Source of the DNA: CASPLG01 sp965120375
Lineage (GTDB): Bacteria; Bacillota; Clostridia; Oscillospirales; Acutalibacteraceae
Reading direction: 5' to 3'
DNA length: 64,000 nucleotides
Assembly: GCA_965120375.1 (NCBI GenBank)
Contig: CBCPMW010000014.1
Span: 103,263-167,262 of the forward strand
Positions 33,701 through 43,907 of this stretch are shown in pieces. A program made the translations under genes and the position numbers. How positions within the stretch are numbered: position 1 is the stretch's first letter; every line of letters begins with the position of its first letter. The notes under the pieces are model-generated. The model did not search any database, was not told the DNA's origin, and saw only the letters and a program-made list of their open reading frames with translations.

Positions 33701-34402
33701 TTGATTATAGATACAGCAATTGTTCAGGAGATTGTAAAAGAAAGTAAATTAAACTATATTACTGTAAAAGTTGAAAGGACAGGACTTTCGATAGAAAATG
33801 TTCAGGTTATGACTCCGATTGCAGGTCTAATAAGCAAAAATAAAGCAGGATTTGGAATGGTATATATTCCTCCTGTAGGACAAAGGGTTTTAATAGGCTA
33901 TTTGGATCAAGGGATAGGTTCCGCAGTTTGTCTGGGATGTTTGTATGATGAAGTTATTTACAGTCCTATGTTAGAGGATAAAAGCAAACCTAAATTTTAT
34001 TTTAGTTACGGATCAGAATGGGAGTTTACAATTAGCAAAACTGAGAAAAAGTTAAGTTTTGTTATGGGAAATGAGGATACAAAACTAGAAATAGATGGAG
34101 AAAAAGGGAACATTGATATATCTGTTAAAAATCAAATTAAAATTGCAGTTGGGGAAAATTCGATAACAATCGGTAAAGATAGTATATCCATTAAGTCAAG
34201 TAAAACTTTGAATATAGAAGGTCAGAATGTAACCTCAACAGCAAGTTCGGCATCTAAGATAGAAGGGGCAACAATTTCAGTAAAATCTCAGGGAAAGGCA
34301 GATTTCCAAGGGTCAACTGTAAATGTAAAAGGTACGTCGTCGACACAAGTCTCAGGTGCAACAGTAAAAGTTTCAGGATCCGCAACAACGTCTATAGGAT
34401 AG
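33701..34402 (+). CDS. Spike protein (gpV/gp5-like OB fold plus beta-helix)
   Basis: The N-terminal ~95 residues form the OB domain of phage baseplate assembly protein V / gp5: VMTPIAGLISKNKAGFGMVYIPPVGQRVLIGYLDQG. The rest is a repetitive beta-helix with alternating short strands (ISIKSSKTLNIEGQNV, ATISVKSQGKADFQGSTVNV) ending in a Thr/Ser-rich tip. No PAAR-like tip protein is found elsewhere in the locus. TTG start 7 nt after AAAGGGGTG. It sits beneath the hub and pierces the target membrane first. Confidence 0.9.
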   Translation: MIIDTAIVQEIVKESKLNYITVKVERTGLSIENVQVMTPIAGLISKNKAGFGMVYIPPVGQRVLIGYLDQGIGSAVCLGCLYDEVIYSPMLEDKSKPKFYFSYGSEWEFTISKTEKKLSFVMGNEDTKLEIDGEKGNIDISVKNQIKIAVGENSITIGKDSISIKSSKTLNIEGQNVTSTASSASKIEGATISVKSQGKADFQGSTVNVKGTSSTQVSGATVKVSGSATTSIG

Positions 34403-34442
34403 GTATTTTTATAAAAGAGATTTTTTAAAGGAGCTGAAGAAA

Positions 34443-34826
34443 TTGGCTACAGTTAGAGGGTGGAATTTTCCGGTTAAAATTGATAAAGACACAGGAAGGA
34501 TAATGACATCAGAAGATAATGAAAATATCAAGCAATCTATAAGAGTTATACTTCGTACGCAGCTAAATGAACGTAAACTAATTTCAAGTTTTGGTACTAA
34601 CATTCAATCGTTTTTATTTGAAGTTGTAGATCCGACATTTATAGGGGACTTAAAGAAAACAATTACAGGTTCGCTGAAAAGATGGGAAAAAAATATAAGA
34701 AGTTTAAATGTATCAGTTTCTACAAATGGAGGAGCAGTTTCAAGCGTTATTGTAAATGTAGATTATATAACTAATATTTCTCCCGTCCAAGAAAGAGTTA
34801 CGCACAAGATGACAATTAACAAATAG
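34443..34826 (+). CDS. Baseplate wedge protein, gp25/GPW family
   Basis: The 127-residue protein has the gp25 (GPW) fold: GWNFPVKIDKDTGRIMTSEDNENIKQSIRVIL, a QLNERKLISSFG segment in place of the classic EPR-type motif, and paired C-terminal strands. gp25 initiates sheath polymerisation on the baseplate in T4, T6SS and Afp. TTG start with AAAGGAG 9 nt upstream. Confidence 0.9.
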   Translation: MATVRGWNFPVKIDKDTGRIMTSEDNENIKQSIRVILRTQLNERKLISSFGTNIQSFLFEVVDPTFIGDLKKTITGSLKRWEKNIRSLNVSVSTNGGAVSSVIVNVDYITNISPVQERVTHKMTINK

Positions 34827-34847
34827 TTTAATTTAGGAGGGCGAGAA

Positions 34848-37800
34848 ATGAAGGGGATTCCGAAACTTGATAAAAGAGAAGCAGAATCAATTTTGCAACA
34901 GGTAAAAAAACTAGCAAATCAATATACCCCGGAATGGAACTTTGACGAAAGAAGTTCTGATTTTGGTGTGGTTCTTGCTCGGATTTTTTGTCATTTAATG
35001 GAAGGGACTATAAATAAATACAATAAAACCTCTTATAACTACTATCTGACGTTTTTAAATATGCTCGGAATAAAGTTAAGACCGTCAACGGCTTCTGTTG
35101 GAATGGTTATAGTAAACGTTGAAGAAAGGTCCGGTGGAACTTATATAGAAAAAGGATCTGCACTTTACGCAAAAGCGAAAAAACAAGGCGGAGGGATAGT
35201 TGTATATGAAACTCAAGATAATATGTTTGCAGTAGATACTAAAATTACAGGAATATTTTTTACAGAAGGAAAGTCCGACACTATAGTTGATATTTACACA
35301 GCTGACGAAAAAAGTGATGATGACGAAGATCCAATCCCACAGTTCAGGGTTTTTGATAATATTTCAAATAAAAATATGCAAAGTCATGAAATATATTTTA
35401 AAGATGACATTGTATTTGATATGTCAAAACCTGACGTGACATTTACTTTTTCAAATAATATATCAGAGATAAAAAACAAAGTTTTATCCGAAATATTTTC
35501 CGATGAAAAGAATGCTTCATGGGAAGTTTTTAACGGCAAAGAATGGGAAAAAGCTGAAAAAATGGAAAAAATTGATAATAGCATACACGTTACCTTTAAA
35601 AGTAAGCCTCAAAAAGTAAAAGTAAACAAGCAAAAAGGAATAAATATAAGATGTAGACTTGACAAAATCCCTCAAGGGGACGTGCATGTAACAGGAATAA
35701 ACTACAAATCTTTTTCTCGTGAACTTCCGCCTGACTTTTTATTTTGTGACGACACAAATTTGAACGATACTGATTTCTTTCCTTTTGAAGAAAGGTACAG
35801 TATGTATAACACTTTTAATTTTGCTTGTGAAGAAGCCTTGACAAAAAAAGGAGCAAAGATAGAAATTAACGCAGAGGTACAGTTTGTAAAAATTAAAGTT
35901 GATGAAGAGATTGGAGGTGCTTCCAGGAAAAAATTTAAATATATAATGACAGATATTGATTTTAAGGATTTAGAACCTTACGATATACAAATTGAAGAAG
36001 TTGTATGGGAATATTGGAACGGGAAAGGATGGGCAAAACTCAAAGTTGATAAAGGAGGAGAAAAGTTTTTTACACTAACAGACAATAGTAAAGATATCCA
36101 CAAAAAAGTGTCGTTTATTTGCCCGGAAGATATATCTCCTGCTTTGGTTGGGGCTGGTAATGGTAATTTCGTCAGGGCAAGAATATCGAAAATTGATAGT
36201 AATCTTGACGCGTTTTCAAATTATATTTCCCCATATATTCATAAAATTACTGCAAGTTATAAGTATCCAGATGAAGGACATGCATGCAGTGAAATATTTG
36301 TAAAATCAAATTTAGACGGGCAAAAAATCGATGTAATAAACAATGGAGAAGTAAAAATATTAAATAAGATACTTTGTGCTCACCCAGCTATGTATATTTG
36401 TCTTAAAAATCCACTTTCCGAAGGAACAATACGCCTTTTTGTGAACATAGAAGAAGGGATTTATAGGTTTAATCCAGTAGTAAAATGGGAGTACTGTGCC
36501 GATGATGGCATGGGTGGATACAAATGGAAACACATGGAAATTATGGATTTGACTGAAAATTTTTCACATAGTGAAACAGTAACCATGATAGGGAAGCGTG
36601 ACTTTAAACAGATTAGTTTATTTGGAAAAAAAGGATATTTTCTTAGAATAGTAAATATTGACGATGGATACTCAAGTGACATAAATAAAGAAATAGAGCG
36701 AAGACCAATAATAAAAGGAATAGATTTTAATGCGGTTAGGGTTTCACAAAAAGAGACACACGTTCCGGAATATTTTTCTATTTCCAGAAATGAAGAAAAT
36801 AAACTTTGTAGATTAGCAGAACCAAATGCGACCGATGTTTCAGTTTGGGTTAATGAACTTGGAAATCTAACTGTGAATGAGCAAGAAATATTTTTAAATG
36901 CTACGTCTGACATTGCACAAGCTGAATATGACGAACTTGGAAACCTTGAAAAGCTGTGGATAAAGTGGAAACCCGTTTCTGGTTTGCTTTGTGCCGGAAT
37001 GGATGATCGTTTTTATGAAGTTGATTACTCTAAGGGCGAGATTCTTTTTGGAGATGGTAAAAATGGGAAAATTCCCCCAAGTCAAAATGACGAAAGTATA
37101 AAAGTAGAATATTCACTTTGCAGTGGTTCAGACGGAAATATTGATCCTTATAAAGTAAAAGGATTCCTTTCAGATGTCGAAAATATATCCAGTGTTAAAA
37201 ATCCAAGTCCTATTATGGGCGGAGTTGACATGGAAACAATAGATAGGGCTGCAAGCAGGACATTTAGTCAAGTTTCTGGAGGAAATAGGTTAGTTTCTCT
37301 GTCGGACTTTGAAGAGTCTATATGCTTTAATGACAGAAATATATACAAAGTCAAATGCGTGCCGCATGTAGACGAAAATAGCGAGCCCTGTATAGGTGTT
37401 ACGTCTATTGCGGTTTTACCTGTCGATTACATGCAAGGATATGAAAAATTTCAGGGAATAAAAAATCATATATGGGAATTTATAGACGATAAAGCACCAG
37501 TTACTCTTTATAGATCTTCTAAAATTAGAATTTTTGAAGTTGTTTATGTTGAAACTTCAGTAGGGCTTGATATTGTAATAGACAATTTCAATTCATATCA
37601 GGGCGTATATAAAGAAATCAAAGAGAGACTTGAAAAATTTTTAGATCCAGTTAACGGGAATTTTTCAAGAAGAGGTTGGAATATAGGTGATTTTCCGAGA
37701 AAAGAGTTTATTTATAATTACGTAAAGGTTGTAAAAAATGTAAAATGGATAAAAAAGATAAATATTTTTACAAAAATGATAACATCAAAAGGGAAAAAAG

Positions 37801-37883
37801 AAGTTAGTTTAGAAAAAGTAAAAGCGAACAAGTTTGTAGTTCCGGTTTTTGGGGAACCAGAAATAAATATATCAGTTAGCTAA
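34848..37883 (+). CDS. Large baseplate protein (gp6/gpJ family, Afp11-like)
   Basis: The 1011-residue protein belongs to the 'putative baseplate assembly protein' group. The start has ERSSDFGVVLARIFCHLMEGTINKYNK, and the C-terminal part shows the J-like core: EVDYSKGEILFGDGKNGKIP, RAASRTFSQVSGGNRLVSLSDFEES, NIYKVKCVPH and a gp53/J-type end. These proteins form the wedge ring that holds sheath and fibres. It follows gp25 by 21 bp and precedes a second J-like gene by 22 bp, as in Afp11-Afp12 order. Length is at the upper end for the family. Confidence 0.85.
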   Translation: MKGIPKLDKREAESILQQVKKLANQYTPEWNFDERSSDFGVVLARIFCHLMEGTINKYNKTSYNYYLTFLNMLGIKLRPSTASVGMVIVNVEERSGGTYIEKGSALYAKAKKQGGGIVVYETQDNMFAVDTKITGIFFTEGKSDTIVDIYTADEKSDDDEDPIPQFRVFDNISNKNMQSHEIYFKDDIVFDMSKPDVTFTFSNNISEIKNKVLSEIFSDEKNASWEVFNGKEWEKAEKMEKIDNSIHVTFKSKPQKVKVNKQKGINIRCRLDKIPQGDVHVTGINYKSFSRELPPDFLFCDDTNLNDTDFFPFEERYSMYNTFNFACEEALTKKGAKIEINAEVQFVKIKVDEEIGGASRKKFKYIMTDIDFKDLEPYDIQIEEVVWEYWNGKGWAKLKVDKGGEKFFTLTDNSKDIHKKVSFICPEDISPALVGAGNGNFVRARISKIDSNLDAFSNYISPYIHKITASYKYPDEGHACSEIFVKSNLDGQKIDVINNGEVKILNKILCAHPAMYICLKNPLSEGTIRLFVNIEEGIYRFNPVVKWEYCADDGMGGYKWKHMEIMDLTENFSHSETVTMIGKRDFKQISLFGKKGYFLRIVNIDDGYSSDINKEIERRPIIKGIDFNAVRVSQKETHVPEYFSISRNEENKLCRLAEPNATDVSVWVNELGNLTVNEQEIFLNATSDIAQAEYDELGNLEKLWIKWKPVSGLLCAGMDDRFYEVDYSKGEILFGDGKNGKIPPSQNDESIKVEYSLCSGSDGNIDPYKVKGFLSDVENISSVKNPSPIMGGVDMETIDRAASRTFSQVSGGNRLVSLSDFEESICFNDRNIYKVKCVPHVDENSEPCIGVTSIAVLPVDYMQGYEKFQGIKNHIWEFIDDKAPVTLYRSSKIRIFEVVYVETSVGLDIVIDNFNSYQGVYKEIKERLEKFLDPVNGNFSRRGWNIGDFPRKEFIYNYVKVVKNVKWIKKINIFTKMITSKGKKEVSLEKVKANKFVVPVFGEPEINISVS

Positions 37884-37905
37884 ATAGGTAAGAGGTGAAC
37901 AAGAC

Positions 37906-40053
37906 TTGATAGAGCTTGAAAATTTAAATAATCAACCCATAGAAGAGATACTAGAAGATGCTAGACGGCAAATACTGTATTTAAGCAACGAATGGACAAA
38001 TCATCAAGAAGCCGATCCGGGAATCACTCTTTTAGAACTTATGGTTTGGTTGAAATGGGTTCAACATGAGTATTTAAATCGTATATCCGTTGGTGTAAAA
38101 GATAAGTTTTTGCAGCTTCTTGATGTCAAAAAAGAGAAAAATAGAGGTTCTAGGGCGCTTATAGAAGTTTCTGGGTTATCTAGAAGTGTAAATGTTCCAG
38201 AAGGGACAAATTGGAAAGCAGGGAATATGGTGTTTAGAAATACTCATTTTCAGCATCTAGTGAACTCTCAAATTTTAAGTGTCGAATTTAATAATCCAGA
38301 AAGACAAGTAGATGAAGAGTACTATAAATTTGACGGAAAAAGAATATTTCAGCTGTTTGGTTATAGTTTTAGAAGAGTTAGTACTTCAAGAACACGTGAA
38401 TTTATAATAAAATTCAGCGATCCTCTTGTAAGTAGAAAAAATATAAATATTTATTTTGATATGTATCTTGGTGAAAATCTAAAAAGAAATCCTGTAAACG
38501 AAGAAGATTCATTTGAGGAAATGGCATCTGTAGATTGGTTATATTATGGAGTTGAAGATGGGAAGACTGGTTGGCATAAACTTAATATAGTAGAAGATCA
38601 AACCCATAGATTCTTGTTTTCCGGGATTGTTATTTTCAATATACCTGGAGAAATGATTGACTACAGTGGTGTTTATGCTATAAAAGTAAAACTTAAAAGG
38701 CAAGAATACGATTTTCCGCCCGCTGTTACGGATATCAAACTGAATGTTTTTGAAGTAGAACAAGGGGATGTTAAATGTGAAAATTTAATTTTTAAGAAAA
38801 AAGATATAAAAAATGGAAAAGTAGTTACTAAAAGTCATATGTCCATCTATGGAAATCACGTGATTTATGTGAGAAAAGGGGACGGTTGGATTCAAGCGGA
38901 TGGATTTACTTTTGAACGTAACATAGATGAAGGAATGGTCAATTTTACAATAAACAATTTAAGTAGTAGAATGGGAAAATTAAAAGATGGCGATAATGCT
39001 GTCATGGTTGTTTCTTTTAGTCCAGATATTAAGCACAGAATGGTTTTAGGAGATGGGACAGGAACGTCATCTCAGAATTTTGAATTTAGGCAAAGCAACA
39101 TACTTTATGATGGATTCGGATTAATTATAGGTGAAAAGAAAAACAATAGAGAAATATTTTATGTGTGGGATAGAGTTGATGATTTTTTTTCTTCAAGTAA
39201 ATACGATAGGCACTATATGCTTGATGAAAGAAAGGAAAAGATAATGTTTGGAGACCATTTTCTTGGAATGGCTCCGAGAAAAGGTGTAGGGAATATAAGG
39301 CTTTGTCAAATGCAAACTTGTATGGGAGAAAGATCAAATATCAGAAAAGGGATGATAACTTCCGTAGAAACTGAAAATGAAGTTTTAAAAAGATCTAGAA
39401 TATGTCAAATTACTGATGCAAAAGGTGGACGAGATATTGAAACTATGCAGCATGCTCAAGCTCGGTCAGCAGATCTTTTCAGTAGATGTGGACGAGCAGT
39501 CACCATGCAAGATTACGAAAGAATTGTTAGTCAAACTCCGGGCCTTATCTTGCAAAATATAAGGATTCTACCCAACTATATTGATGGAAAAACAGTAACT
39601 GATCAAAATTGTGTTACTGTAGCGGTAAGATGGAACAACATGGTAAATGTTAGTTTGCCTGAAAGTTACAAAAGGAATATAATAAGACAGATTGATAGAT
39701 ATAGGCTGGTAAATACTAGAATTGATGTTATAGGCCCGGCGTATATTGGCCTTTTGATAAGTGGTGAAGTAGTTGTAAATTCTTTTTATAAGCAAAGCGA
39801 AAAATTAGTAGAAAAGCAAATAAAAAATTTTGTCAATAACCTTAACCGAAAATTTGGTCAAACATTCCATTATGGAGATCTTTTTGGAATGATAGATAAT
39901 CTTGATTATGTTTCTCATTTAGGCAAGTTGTCTGTTATACCGAAAGGGAGTTTTATAGAAAAAACGTCATCAGAGGATGTTATTGTTCCACCAAATGGAG
40001 TATATTATATAGAGAAAATAGAGTTAAATTATGTAAGGGATTCTTATGAGTAA
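37906..40053 (+). CDS. Second baseplate J-like protein
   Basis: The 715-residue protein opens LEDARRQILYLSNEWTNHQEADPGITLLELMVWLKWVQ, the typical N-terminus of baseplate assembly proteins next to gp25/gp6. Later it has HYMLDERKEKIMFGDHFLGMAPRKG, a QHAQARSADLFSRCGRAVTMQDYERIVSQTPG core and a C-terminal helix pair. It probably pairs with the 1011-residue protein in the wedge. TTG start with AAGAGGTG. Contiguous with neighbours. Confidence 0.86.
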   Translation: MIELENLNNQPIEEILEDARRQILYLSNEWTNHQEADPGITLLELMVWLKWVQHEYLNRISVGVKDKFLQLLDVKKEKNRGSRALIEVSGLSRSVNVPEGTNWKAGNMVFRNTHFQHLVNSQILSVEFNNPERQVDEEYYKFDGKRIFQLFGYSFRRVSTSRTREFIIKFSDPLVSRKNINIYFDMYLGENLKRNPVNEEDSFEEMASVDWLYYGVEDGKTGWHKLNIVEDQTHRFLFSGIVIFNIPGEMIDYSGVYAIKVKLKRQEYDFPPAVTDIKLNVFEVEQGDVKCENLIFKKKDIKNGKVVTKSHMSIYGNHVIYVRKGDGWIQADGFTFERNIDEGMVNFTINNLSSRMGKLKDGDNAVMVVSFSPDIKHRMVLGDGTGTSSQNFEFRQSNILYDGFGLIIGEKKNNREIFYVWDRVDDFFSSSKYDRHYMLDERKEKIMFGDHFLGMAPRKGVGNIRLCQMQTCMGERSNIRKGMITSVETENEVLKRSRICQITDAKGGRDIETMQHAQARSADLFSRCGRAVTMQDYERIVSQTPGLILQNIRILPNYIDGKTVTDQNCVTVAVRWNNMVNVSLPESYKRNIIRQIDRYRLVNTRIDVIGPAYIGLLISGEVVVNSFYKQSEKLVEKQIKNFVNNLNRKFGQTFHYGDLFGMIDNLDYVSHLGKLSVIPKGSFIEKTSSEDVIVPPNGVYYIEKIELNYVRDSYE

Positions 40054-40078
40054 AATAGAAAAGTAAGGGGGTGAGTTT

Positions 40079-41248
40079 GTGGCATCAGGTGCTAAAAGTT
40101 TTGTTCTAAATAGAGAGAGTGACTGGCGCTGCGAAAGTATTATAAATAACCTGAGTTTTTTTGACGATATACTTATTTCTAAGAAAAATGGGGAAAATGG
40201 GGTCTATATATCGGGAGCTTTTGATAGTGGTCAGATAGAAACAGTTTGGCATAGACTTCGTATTGATATGAATATCCCTGGGGGTGCAGTTGTTAATATA
40301 AGACTGTATGCTGCAGATACTTCAGAAATATTGGTACCGTCGTCTGAGGGGGATGAAAAAGTAAAAGCTGATATAAACGAATATATTAATGATAAAAGCA
40401 CTGACATAAACAGGAAAATAGATATGCTCGATTACATAGGAGCGAAAAAGTATGTAAATATGGACGATTTACTTATGTTTAATTTAAAAGGAAGATATTT
40501 GTGGCTTTGTTTAGAAATTATTAATTATGAAAAACAAAGAGTAAAAATAAGAAGTGTCAAAATAGAGTTTCCGCGCGTTTCATTTGTAGATTATTTGCCG
40601 GAAATTTATAAAGAAGGGGAAAAAGAAGATTCATTTTTAGCACGTTATTTAGGGATTTTTCAGTCTATATATGTTGACCTTGAGGATAGAATTGATAACA
40701 CTCCTATACAGTTTGATACAGAGAAAACAAACAAAGATTTTCTAAACTGGATAGCAGATTGGATATCAGTAAAAAACGCTTCGATATGGGGAGAGAAGAA
40801 GCTTAGAAAATTAATAAAAGAATCTGTAAGTATCTATAAGATGAAAGGGACAAAGGCTTCTATATCTAAAATTGTGAAAGAATATACGGGTATAGACCCG
40901 ATTATAGTAGAGCAGTTTGATGTTAAAAATAACGATTATTATCAGTATCAAAAGAAGCAAGTTGAAAATTTGTTTGGCAATAATGGATATGTTTTTACGG
41001 TAATTTTGAGCGATAAGTATATTGATGATACAGAGGATTATATAGAGCTTATGAAAGTAATAGGAAGTGTTTCCCCAATAGACTCTATTTGCAACTTAGT
41101 AGTACTTAGTGATAAGATATATTTGGATCATCACTGCTACATGGGTATGAATTCTTATATAGCAAAGAATCATGAGCTGATAATAGGTGAGAATAGCAAA
41201 GATACAACTACTCTTGTGTTAGTTGATGCAGATAAAAGTAAGGTTTAA
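40079..41248 (+). CDS. Baseplate protein, phage tail protein I (gpI)-like
   Basis: The 389-residue protein contains, from about residue 175, the gpI-type core: FVDYLPEIYKEGEKEDSFLARYLGIFQSIYVDLEDRIDNTP, FLNWIADWISV and KLIKESVSIYKMKGTKASI. gpI-type proteins link baseplate and fibres. The first ~170 residues form a separate beta-rich domain. GTG start after AAGGGGGTG. Position after two J-like proteins is canonical. Confidence 0.85.
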   Translation: MASGAKSFVLNRESDWRCESIINNLSFFDDILISKKNGENGVYISGAFDSGQIETVWHRLRIDMNIPGGAVVNIRLYAADTSEILVPSSEGDEKVKADINEYINDKSTDINRKIDMLDYIGAKKYVNMDDLLMFNLKGRYLWLCLEIINYEKQRVKIRSVKIEFPRVSFVDYLPEIYKEGEKEDSFLARYLGIFQSIYVDLEDRIDNTPIQFDTEKTNKDFLNWIADWISVKNASIWGEKKLRKLIKESVSIYKMKGTKASISKIVKEYTGIDPIIVEQFDVKNNDYYQYQKKQVENLFGNNGYVFTVILSDKYIDDTEDYIELMKVIGSVSPIDSICNLVVLSDKIYLDHHCYMGMNSYIAKNHELIIGENSKDTTTLVLVDADKSKV

Positions 41249-41305
41249 AGCCTGATAAAAGCGCTAAATTAGAAAGGGAATTTTAATTAGGGGGATAGGT
41301 TTCAG

Positions 41306-43102
41306 ATGAAAAACAAGCAATATTACAAATGTAGCAGGAATCATTACTTTTTCGGAAAGCTAATGACTGTAAGAGATTTTCAAAGTGAGCAAATTTACTT
41401 TAATTCTAAGCGTAGATTAGGCAACAGAATGTTAAATGGATCAGGGATTGTTTCGGGGCTGAATGTTATTTTGGTTGACAATAAAACTTTTTCCTTAGAA
41501 ACTGGTATGGCGATTGATTATATGGGGCGCGAAGTTGTAGTTCCAGAAGCGAGCGTCAAAAGACTTGATATAATAAAAGGCTTTGAAGAAAATAAGGATA
41601 AAGGAATAGTTTATCTTTGTATAAGGTACAAAGAAGAACTCCAGGAAACCACCTTTTCTGTAGCAGGGTCAGGAAAATCAAGTGGAGTAAGCGAAGAATA
41701 TAATAGAGTTGGTGAAACATATGAGTTGTTTCTAACATCAGAAGAACCGAGAGAATCCGAACTTAAAATAGATAGCCTTTTAGTACAAAAAATACCGGTT
41801 TATGAAAAAGATGGAATTTATATCAACTTGGAAGTTACAAGATATGTAAATCCAGGGAAAAAGATGAAAATAGTTGTGATTTTCGAAAAAGAAAATGTTG
41901 AAGCCCCCGTTAAGTATTCGTTTGATATGTCTGGTGAGTTTTTTAGAACATCTAAAGGAGAAAAAACTTTAAACATAGATTATCAGGAAACAGAAGTTTC
42001 TACTTATAAAAAACTTGAAAAGGAGTATTTTTTAATTTGTGATGCTTCAACTGATGCTCCCGCAAACTTGATAATAAATAAAGGGAGTTTCAGTGTAGAA
42101 GTAGGTACAAATAAACTGCAAATAGAAGAAGATATTAAAATACCTATTTCCATAAAAACAGAACCGATTAGACAGCTTATTGTAAACGATTTCTATAAAA
42201 AACATTTTACAGAGATAATTGATAACGTGGAAGATAAACATTTATACTTGGCTAAATTCCATATAGTTACAAACCAGCTTACTTACTTTATAGAAAGTTT
42301 TGAAAAACATCCGTTTAAACAGTATATCTATAGCAATGATCTTTTAAGACTTTTGCAAGGAATAAGTGAAGATGAAACAGGTTTTCAGCGTATAAGTTAT
42401 GGGAAAGAAGAGGCGGAAACCCTGAAATCAAATCCTCAAATTTTGGATTTACCTGAGCCAAAAATAGATAATATAGTAACAGGGGTCGAGAGAATAAACT
42501 TGGGATTTAATCCAAGAGTCGGCAAAAGTTATTATTCATATGAATTTGTACATGGGCTTGGAGAAGGAAATATTGCGGTTGTAACAGCTATAGATAATAA
42601 AGCTAATTATCTTACAGACGATAAAGGATTGCTAGTTTTTGGAGATAAAAGTATATTCCCGAAAGAAGAAATTTCTATATCAGCACCCAATGTCCAGATT
42701 GCAGCCGTTGCAAATTCGGAAAAGGGGACAATAAGACTTGGAGTAAGGCTGCAAGAAAAAACAAGCGCTCAAGCTGTTGATATAAGATGGTGGGCGCTGA
42801 AGCCAATTGAAACCCAGAAAGATGAAGAAGAACTGGTTATCGATGAAAACGTAAAAGTTGTAATTACTCCAAACACCGCAAGGGTTAAACCTCTTGAGCA
42901 GATTAGGCTTCAAGCTCATATCGAAGGATCAAGTAGCCAAGAAATACGCTGGGCAATGGCTGAGAATAATACAGGAACGATTGATAATAACGGCCTTTAT
43001 ACAGCTCCGTCTAAAGAAGGAGTCTATGAAGTTAAAGCGTACAGCGTGAAATACGAAGATAAGAGCGATTCAGCCTACGTAGTTGTTAGTGCCATGGACT
43101 AA
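41306..43102 (+). CDS. Baseplate-tip/fibre-like protein with C-terminal Ig-like domain
   Basis: The 598-residue protein opens KCSRNHYFFGKLMTVRDFQSEQIYFNSKRR followed by NGSGIVSGL and the LETGMAIDYMGREVVVPE strand. I recognise this type from contractile injection and phage-tail-like loci near the baseplate end, but its function is not established. The last ~85 residues (VVITPNTARVKPLEQIRLQA ... GTIDNNGLYTAPSKEGVYEVKA) form a bacterial Ig-like domain of the Big_2 type, common in adhesins. It is the last structural gene, so receptor binding or host-surface attachment is a reasonable inference. No separate trimeric fibre gene follows. Confidence 0.72.
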   Translation: MKNKQYYKCSRNHYFFGKLMTVRDFQSEQIYFNSKRRLGNRMLNGSGIVSGLNVILVDNKTFSLETGMAIDYMGREVVVPEASVKRLDIIKGFEENKDKGIVYLCIRYKEELQETTFSVAGSGKSSGVSEEYNRVGETYELFLTSEEPRESELKIDSLLVQKIPVYEKDGIYINLEVTRYVNPGKKMKIVVIFEKENVEAPVKYSFDMSGEFFRTSKGEKTLNIDYQETEVSTYKKLEKEYFLICDASTDAPANLIINKGSFSVEVGTNKLQIEEDIKIPISIKTEPIRQLIVNDFYKKHFTEIIDNVEDKHLYLAKFHIVTNQLTYFIESFEKHPFKQYIYSNDLLRLLQGISEDETGFQRISYGKEEAETLKSNPQILDLPEPKIDNIVTGVERINLGFNPRVGKSYYSYEFVHGLGEGNIAVVTAIDNKANYLTDDKGLLVFGDKSIFPKEEISISAPNVQIAAVANSEKGTIRLGVRLQEKTSAQAVDIRWWALKPIETQKDEEELVIDENVKVVITPNTARVKPLEQIRLQAHIEGSSSQEIRWAMAENNTGTIDNNGLYTAPSKEGVYEVKAYSVKYEDKSDSAYVVVSAMD

Positions 43103-43302
43103 GAAATTAAATACAAACTTAAAACACTTTAATAGAGTTTTATTTTAGATTAAAATGTGGAATTTAAAATAAAGTATAAAATTGCAAAAGGAATATTTGT
43201 ACGAACATGAAAATTTTATTTTAAATAGACTCAAAGTGAAGTTTAGTGTGATTAAGTCATTGTTTTTTTAAAATTTGTAGTATTTTTAGGAAGGATTTTC
43301 AC

Positions 43303-43887
43303 ATGGAAATTTTAAGGAATATGTCAAGAAGTATGCTAACTTTAGTATCAGTATCCGTCTTTGTGTTAATTTTATTGATTTTTAGCATTGGTGGGTATAA
43401 TAATCTCGTAAGTTTAGAAGAAAATGTAAGCAGTAAAGGTGCTTACATAGATATACAGCTGAAAAGAAGAGCTGATCTTACTTTTAATCTTTTAGAGACA
43501 GTGAAAGCTTACGCTAAGCATGAAACTAGTATTGTGGAGTATGTATCTTCTTCCAGAGAAAAGCTTGCGGGTGCGACAACAATTTCAGATAAAGCTCAGG
43601 CAAGCAGTGAACTTTCAAACGCAATGAACAGGCTTATGTTGATTGTTGAAAATTATCCTGATTTAAAGGCCGATAAAACTTTTACTGGATTTATGGATGA
43701 ATTGTCGGGGTTAGAAGGAAGAATTGCAGTTGCAAGGAAAGATTACAATGATGCTGTTAGGGATTACAATAGAAAATCGAAAGTTTTTCCGACTGTAATT
43801 ATAGCGAATTTATTTGGATTTAAGCAGATGGAATATTTTCAGGCAAACGAAGGCGATAAAGAAGTACCAAATGTAAATTTTAACTGA
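43303..43887 (+). CDS. lemA: LemA family protein
   Basis: The 194-residue protein has one N-terminal transmembrane helix (about 11-32) and the LemA helical bundle: GYNNLVSLEENVSSKGAYIDIQLKRRADLTFNLLETVKAYA is the conserved start. LemA proteins are widespread and usually paired with a TPM-domain protein, as here. Their function is unclear; a membrane-associated role has been suggested. A gap of 200 bp separates it from the injection locus. Confidence 0.92.
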   Translation: MEILRNMSRSMLTLVSVSVFVLILLIFSIGGYNNLVSLEENVSSKGAYIDIQLKRRADLTFNLLETVKAYAKHETSIVEYVSSSREKLAGATTISDKAQASSELSNAMNRLMLIVENYPDLKADKTFTGFMDELSGLEGRIAVARKDYNDAVRDYNRKSKVFPTVIIANLFGFKQMEYFQANEGDKEVPNVNFN

Positions 43888-43907
43888 AGAATTTGGAGGG
43901 TAAATTT

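Noticed and set aside
25118..43102. Ordinary myoprophage
   Set aside because: No terminase, portal, capsid, lysis, integrase or repressor genes occur in or around the run. The gene order and DUF6760-like domain fit an injection system.
25118..43102. Canonical type VI secretion system
   Set aside because: Separate hub and spike genes, a gp18-type single sheath and no TssJLM membrane genes argue against it.
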